The notes under the pieces were generated by a model. That model made no database searches. It was not told where the DNA came from and worked only from the letters and a program-made list of their open reading frames with translations. 64,000 nt of DNA from Dendrobium chrysotoxum (lineage: Eukaryota > Streptophyta > Magnoliopsida > Asparagales > Orchidaceae). Within the stretch, counting starts at the first letter, position 1. Each line of letters opens with the position of its first letter. Shown here piece after piece: positions 58,882-64,000 of the stretch. The DNA is taken from the NCBI GenBank assembly GCA_019925795.1, contig CM034297.1, positions 50,859,941 through 50,923,940 on the forward strand, read 5' to 3'. The translations under genes and the position numbers were made by a program.

Positions 58882-60531
58882 TAATAATCAGTAGATTGTA
58901 GATGTCACGAGGCTCCTACAATCAATCACCATCCAACAGCCAGCAAATGTGTCAATAGATACACAACAAATGTAAATGCCTACGAACCATTGAAGGGGAC
59001 CCGTTATACATTCAACATGCTGTCTGTACGCAGATATGAAAACACTGTAATAGATGCAATCGTCTAGAACTGATAGCAGGAGATTTGTTAGTGCACTACA
59101 ATCCACCTACAAAAAGCAACAAGTAGTGCACGACAGTCTACCTGTACGAGACGAGAAAATAACTGCAGTGCTACACACACCACCAGATCCACAACATCTC
59201 TGCAAGCAGACAAAAGGCGTGTACGAGCTTTTAAATAGAACACTACATTTGAATGACAATTACCTGCACAATTGAAGTATCCCAAAATGTCCCTAAACAC
59301 GCACTGTAGTATGTACGCACATAGGTACACGAAATTGCATATATAATCACAAAACCCGCATGGGCCCTAATGAGCGTGTTGTAGGAACATACGTGACTTC
59401 TAGGAATGTTGCGCGGGTCAATAAATTTGAATACGATTCTCCTAAGCAGGTAAATAGGAGTTGACAAGGTTCAGTAAATAATTATAAAATACCCCCGCTC
59501 ATGCACCGTAATTTCTATACACATAGGTACATAAAAGGGGTAAATGCAATCACAAGACCCGTATGGGCCCCGACGAGCGTGTTGTAAGAACACACGTGAC
59601 GTCTAGGGATGCTGTGCGAGTCAACAAATAAACTCAAGTTCGAGCCCGATCCTCCTGTATGAGTAGATATAGGTCGACACGGCTCAAATTATTAAACAAA
59701 TACCCAATCACGACGACGACCAAAATATTTATTTTATAGTTCATATTAAGCCTTCAAAGCCTAGTAAATGAATAATTCATCACAAAAAGCACAAAGTATA
59801 CGAAACCCGATCCTCTGTTGACAGCTCGACAAAGTCGACAAGGTTTAATCAATGAATGAAATTCCTCGTAAACACCCCGATGATGGCCGTGCTGAACAGA
59901 AAATATCAACCGGAGGGGTTAACTCCAACCATTTCAAATGCCTTCAAATTCCACTCAAACACCCATAAACTCCAAATGATACCAAAATTCAATAATGTTT
60001 AAAATTGAGATATAACCATTAAAGCAGTTAAAGCAAAATTCATCCACCCTCTGCAACAGTTTGCCGAGATGGACAAATTGAAAAGTACTTCAGCTCACAT
60101 AGAACTAATGCCTAGTTGAAAATATCATTAGGATTCATTCTCAAACAATCTCCTGTTAGTAAAGACGTGGTACGTGTTCTCTAATCGGCAGTTTCACCGC
60201 CAAATGGCACTGCAGGATAAACGGTTATGACCTGGGGCCCTCTTAATCGAGTGGTTCTGCCGCCAAATGGCACCACGAGATATCAGTTATGGCTAGAGCC
60301 AATACGTTCCTTAGTAGCATCAAATCCTTGAGATATAGGGGCTTGTGCCTATAGGAAACCAGAACTCAGATTATAAAGTCCTCGCAAAATGAGAGCGAAA
60401 TCTCTAGGTAGTGTCTTATCTACAAATCCATCTGCCTTCCAAAATTTATCCCGAAACATAATCCGTTAAAACTCCCCCAAAGAAAAGCACACAAGGAGGC
60501 CGGGGCCGAATTTTGGAGCCCACAAACCTAC
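56945..60531 (-). repeat. Right arm of the very long inverted repeat
   Basis: This is the inverse of 50168-54000, ending GGAGCCCACA at 60531. It lacks the 428-bp segment found in the left arm: the bases beside GGGGCTTGTGCCTATAGG join directly to the CAAATCCTTGAGATAT block. A (TA)n tract of about 46 bp lies at 58830-58876. Visible divergence between arms is roughly 15-25% with many small indels, so the arms are not a recent duplication. Confidence 0.85.
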
Positions 60532-61099
60532 ATACAAGAAAATACAACACAGTATGCATTCATACATCCACTTCTGATCAAGAACATCACAAATTATATT
60601 ATTAAACATGTCCAAACAACAAATAACTAAACATGTACACAATATATTGTAAGGGCAGGTATCTGTTGGCTATATAAAGACTCCTAGGTACTAGCTGAAA
60701 AACTTGAGCCACCAAATGTCTGCCCCTCATATGCATAAGCTTGCGAGCCAAAACTGTATACTCTGTCGTGCTACATTCCTCCTACTGCTTGCAACCAAGT
60801 GCATTTCAACTCCCTCTCTATTATTATCAATTACAATAACAATATTGTAATTGAAGCGGATTTAAGCTAAATCCAGCCAAACGACCAAAAATGCAAAACC
60901 AAATCTCACAGTAAATCAAAGCCGCAGTTGACGGAAAATTCCCTCTTTTCGTGGTAAATCCCGGATTTACGAAATCCTTTGGTTCGACGGATTTATGGGA
61001 TTTGGCCGAAGAAGCGCGTGAAAGGGAGAAAGTTACAATCCATGACCTAATCCAATACAGACACAATGATAGAGCTTCTAACTCAAACCCAACCATGAA
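60532..61099. other. Flank between the two palindromes
   Basis: 60860-61045 repeats 54546-54680 in direct orientation (CCGAAGAAGCGCGTGAAAGGG). No supported gene. Confidence 0.45.
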
Positions 61100-63042
61100 T
61101 TAAAAATAGGCCAATTTATAAAGAGGAGCATACATTAAATTTAAATTAGCTTAAGGAACAGATTAACGAATAAATTTAAAAAGGAGCAAATACGGAACTT
61201 AATTATGCGGTTTCAATAGAAACCGGAACTTCATTAGCCAGTTTCTAGGTTGAGGGAAATTTGAGAAGAAACCGGAACATAAAAGCACTGTTTCTAAGAA
61301 ACCGGAATTTCTTATTCCGTTTTCTTAAGAAACCGGTATATCATTGTCCGGTTTCCTAAGAAACCTATTTAGATTATATTGTTTTGATTTATGCCTTTAT
61401 TTAATTAGATAATCTAAATGAAAAAAAAATAATCAGTAATTATTTTTTAAAAAGCAATCAGTATTTACAAAATTATTTGCTACCAATAAAAAATTCGGCT
61501 AGGTTTCTTAAAAATGAAAACTTAAAAAAAGAAAATTAATAAAAATGAAAACTTTAATAAAAATTCTGTCCAGCTTCATTTTATTAAATTTAAAAAATAA
61601 TATAAAGTAAATATTGACAATTTAAAATAATATAAATATTTACAATTTAAAATTTTATAATATTTATTTACATTATTTTTTATTATATTTAATTTAAATA
61701 ATTCATTAAAAATTATTTTAATTTGTAAATATTTATATTATTTTAAATTGCCAATAATTCATTAAAAAATATTTTAAATTCTGCCAATATTTATTCATTA
61801 TTATTTTTTTATTAACATTATAATCTAATAAATTTTAATAAACATGAAATTCTAATAAATTCATTTGAATGTCTTAATGATATCAGAATTTGGCGATCTT
61901 GGATTCATTGGATTCGTCTCGTCGAGCCGCTCGATTCGACTATAAGCATGTCATGTTTGGAAACCGTTTGGAAATCCAAATTATGGTTTGAACCTTCGAA
62001 ATGCGCTTCGGGTCTTTGATTTGGACTCATTTGACCTCGGATTGAGTCGAATTTGGTGTCGTTTGGTTTCGTATTTTTGAGACGTTCAGTTCGACTATTA
62101 ATTTGCTGAAATCAGAGTTCATATGGTCTCCGATTTATTTTTTGATTATGTATCAAATATAAACATTTTAATAAATTAAATATTTTAAATATTAAATATG
62201 TAAAAACATCAAAATTTTAGTGAAATAAATATTTTTTCCTTTTTTAATTTACATGTATATATTTTAATAAAATATTTAAGTGAAATAAATAAATCAATAT
62301 ATGTATATTTTTTTTTATTTTTAAATAAACCAGTATTAATTTGAAACAATGTAAATAAAAAAAATAATGAATAAATATTGGCAGAATTTAAAATATTTTT
62401 TAATGAATTGTTGGCAATTTAAAATAATATAAATTTTTACAAATTAAAATAATTTTTAATGAATTATTTAAATTAAATATAATAAAAAATAATGTAAATA
62501 AATATTATAAAATTTTAAATTATAAATATTTATATTATTATAAATTGTCAGTATTTATATTATATTATTTTATAAATTTAATAAAATGAAACTGGATATA
62601 ATTCTTATTAAAGTTTTCATTTTTATTAATTTCCTTTTTTAAGTTTTCATTTTTAAGAAACCTGACCGAATTTTTTATTGGCAGCAAATAATTTTGTAAA
62701 TACTGATTGCTTTTTAAAAAGTAATTACTGATTACTTTTTTTTTCATTTAAATTATCTAATTAAATAAATTCTTAAATCAAATAAATTCTTAAATAGGTT
62801 TCTTAAGAAACCGGACAATGATAGATTAAGAAATTTCGGTTTCTTAAGAAACCGTACTTTTATGTTCCGGTTTCTTCTCAAATTTCTCTCAACTTAGAAA
62901 CCGGCTAATGAAGTTTCGGTTTCTATTAAAACTGGATAATTAAGTTCCGTATTTGCTCCTTTTTAAATTTATTTGTTAACCTGCTCTAGAAGCTAATTTA
63001 AATTTAAAGCATGCTCTTTTTTATAAATTGGCCTTAAAAATA
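61100..63042. mobile_element. Mutator-like foldback element with arms of about 0.7 kb
   Basis: TTAAAAATA flanks the element at 61100-61108 and 63034-63042, a perfect 9-bp target duplication as made by Mutator-like transposases. The element (61109-63033, 1925 bp) starts GGCCAATTTATAAA and ends TTTATAAATTGGCC. The two arms, about 61109-61820 and 62345-63033, are inverse copies throughout, with landmark GAAACCGG words (61240-61370 against 62800-62930). The loop of about 520 bp contains repeat R copy 3. There is no transposase, so it is non-autonomous. Confidence 0.85.
61869..62147 (-). repeat. Repeat family R, copy 3
   Basis: Same family as 11600-11978 and in the same orientation (TTAATGATATCAGAATTTGG to CAGAGTTCATATGGTC). 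It keeps the 50 bp missing in copy 2 and is cut short at its 3' side. It sits inside the loop of the Mutator-like element, so it inserted there or was captured. Confidence 0.75.
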
Positions 63043-63189
63043 TCCATCGCTTGGACTTACAATCCAACCTTGAAATGATGAGCAACTTCACTCACTTAGT
63101 TGTATGAAACCTCGATGTCCAATCTTTATGCAAAATATAAGATATAATATGAGTGATATATAGAAAAGGGATTTTATAACCATGTCATT

Positions 63190-64000
63190 ATTAACACTGT
63201 CGTTGCCAGGTCCCAAGTCCTGGATGAGAAAGGTGGAGGGTTACGTTAGGTAGTCGACAGCCAGCGTAAAACTTGTCGAATAATAATGACATGAATCCTT
63301 TAAGAAATTGTGTTAATGCTAGGGCGTCCCCTGGAAGCGACGTGCTGTATGGCCTGAATACAGCGACAAGTGTGCAAGGGCCGCTGCACCGCCGCCCGGG
63401 TGCAGTGTTAAATAGGCAAGGGTTCCCACATCAAGGACGGATGTGGGCAAAGAAGCTAGTCCATGAAACTAAAATTAGGATAGGAACTTGGAATATAGGT
63501 TCCCTTACAGGAAAATTAATAGAATTAGTAGATATTATGATTCGTAGGAAGATAAATATTCTGTGTATTCAGGAAACTAAATGGGTTGGAGAGAAGGCTA
63601 AGGAGATTGATAGTTTATGATTTAAACTTTAGTATTCGGGTAGGAGTTGTACTAGAAATGGTGTAGGTGTGATTTTAGATAAGAGTTTGAAAGATAATAT
63701 TATAAATATTAATAGAATTAGAGATAGAATTATAGCTTTAAAGATTGTTGTTGATGCTAAGATTATTAACATTATAAGTGCTTATGCTCCTCATGTAGGT
63801 TTGGATATGGGTTCAAAATTAAAATTTTGGAATGACTTAGAAGGATTAATACAAAAGATATCTCTTGAAGAAAAGGTTTTTATTGGAGGAGATTTAAATG
63901 GACATGTTGGTAGAGAGGTAGATGATTTTAAAAGCATTCATGGTGGCCATGAGTTTGGAATGACAAATGAAGGTGATAAGTCCATATTAGATTTTTGTTT
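63190..64000 (+). mobile_element. 5' end of an RTE LINE, cut by the window edge
   Basis: The leader (GCCAGGTCCCAAGTCCTGG, GGTAGTCGACAGCCAGCGTA) is the 5' end typical of plant RTE elements, and an endonuclease frame follows. This copy is therefore full-length at its 5' side, unlike the truncated copies elsewhere in the window. Confidence 0.8.
63273..64000 (+). pseudogene. RTE LINE N-terminal endonuclease, two stops, partial
   Basis: The frame opens MSNNNDMNPLRNCVNARASP and enters the apurinic-like endonuclease domain with IRIGTWNIGSLTGK and NILCIQETKWVGEKAKEI. TGA follows IDSL at 63618-63620 and TAG three codons later. The same frame then continues to the window end with VGVILDKSLK, NIISAYAPHVG, FIGGDLNGHVGRE and NEGDKSILDFC. 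Visible catalytic positions are the N of TWNIG, the E of QETKW, and D and N in GDLNGH. In active elements this domain nicks the target DNA. Such frames are often mis-annotated in plants as craniofacial development protein 2-like. The 3' part lies outside the window. Confidence 0.85.

Overview
This is nuclear DNA from a flowering plant. The evidence is AT-rich sequence with GT..AG introns, a plant WEB-family gene, a plant saposin-B gene, and the usual plant transposon mix: RTE and L1 LINEs, Ty3/gypsy, copia, CACTA, hAT, Mutator-like and Tourist elements. I cannot name the species. Most of the window is transposon sequence of several ages, often nested. I find no operon, CRISPR array or bacterial feature.

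Layout. 1-8.1 kb: a decayed Ty3/gypsy gag behind a primer-binding-like site and split by a hAT MITE, then three small DNA elements and a possible LTR. 8.2-10.2 kb: an L1 LINE with a nearly open ORF1 and no ORF2. 10.2-16 kb: CACTA ends, an unidentified broken coding stretch, repeat family R copy 1 and a copia tail. 16.0-18.1 kb: a young RTE LINE on the minus strand with an open reverse-transcriptase frame and a perfect 19-bp target duplication. 18.5-28.4 kb: a WEB-family gene of two coding exons joined across an 8.1-kb intron full of old LINE pieces, a decayed tandem array, a SINE-like unit and an LTR-like block. 28.6-36.9 kb: R copy 2, a minisatellite, an old RTE fragment and otherwise featureless AT-rich DNA. 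36.9-39 kb: a broken fragment of a second WEB-type gene and a doubtful small minus-strand gene. 40.0 kb: an intact tRNA-Ser(UGA). 40.2-41.4 kb: RTE insertions, one only 21 bp long and one split by a hAT MITE.

41.9-48.2 kb: the 5' part of a saposin-B gene. A probable non-coding first exon is separated from the coding exons by a minus-strand Ty3/gypsy remnant that itself carries a MITE; the last exon is not visible. 48.7-60.5 kb: LTR-like sequence followed by a very long inverted repeat (arms of about 3.8 and 3.6 kb, about 2.9 kb between them). 61.1-63.0 kb: a second palindrome with arms of about 0.7 kb and a perfect 9-bp target duplication, best read as a Mutator-like foldback element. 63.2-64.0 kb: the 5' end of an RTE LINE with two stops in its endonuclease.

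The host genes are the WEB-family gene, the saposin-B gene and the tRNA. The points most worth checking are the two large inverted repeats, the 21-bp LINE insertion with its 25-bp duplication, the WEB-family fragment lying 9 kb from a WEB-family gene, and the dated nesting of insertions.
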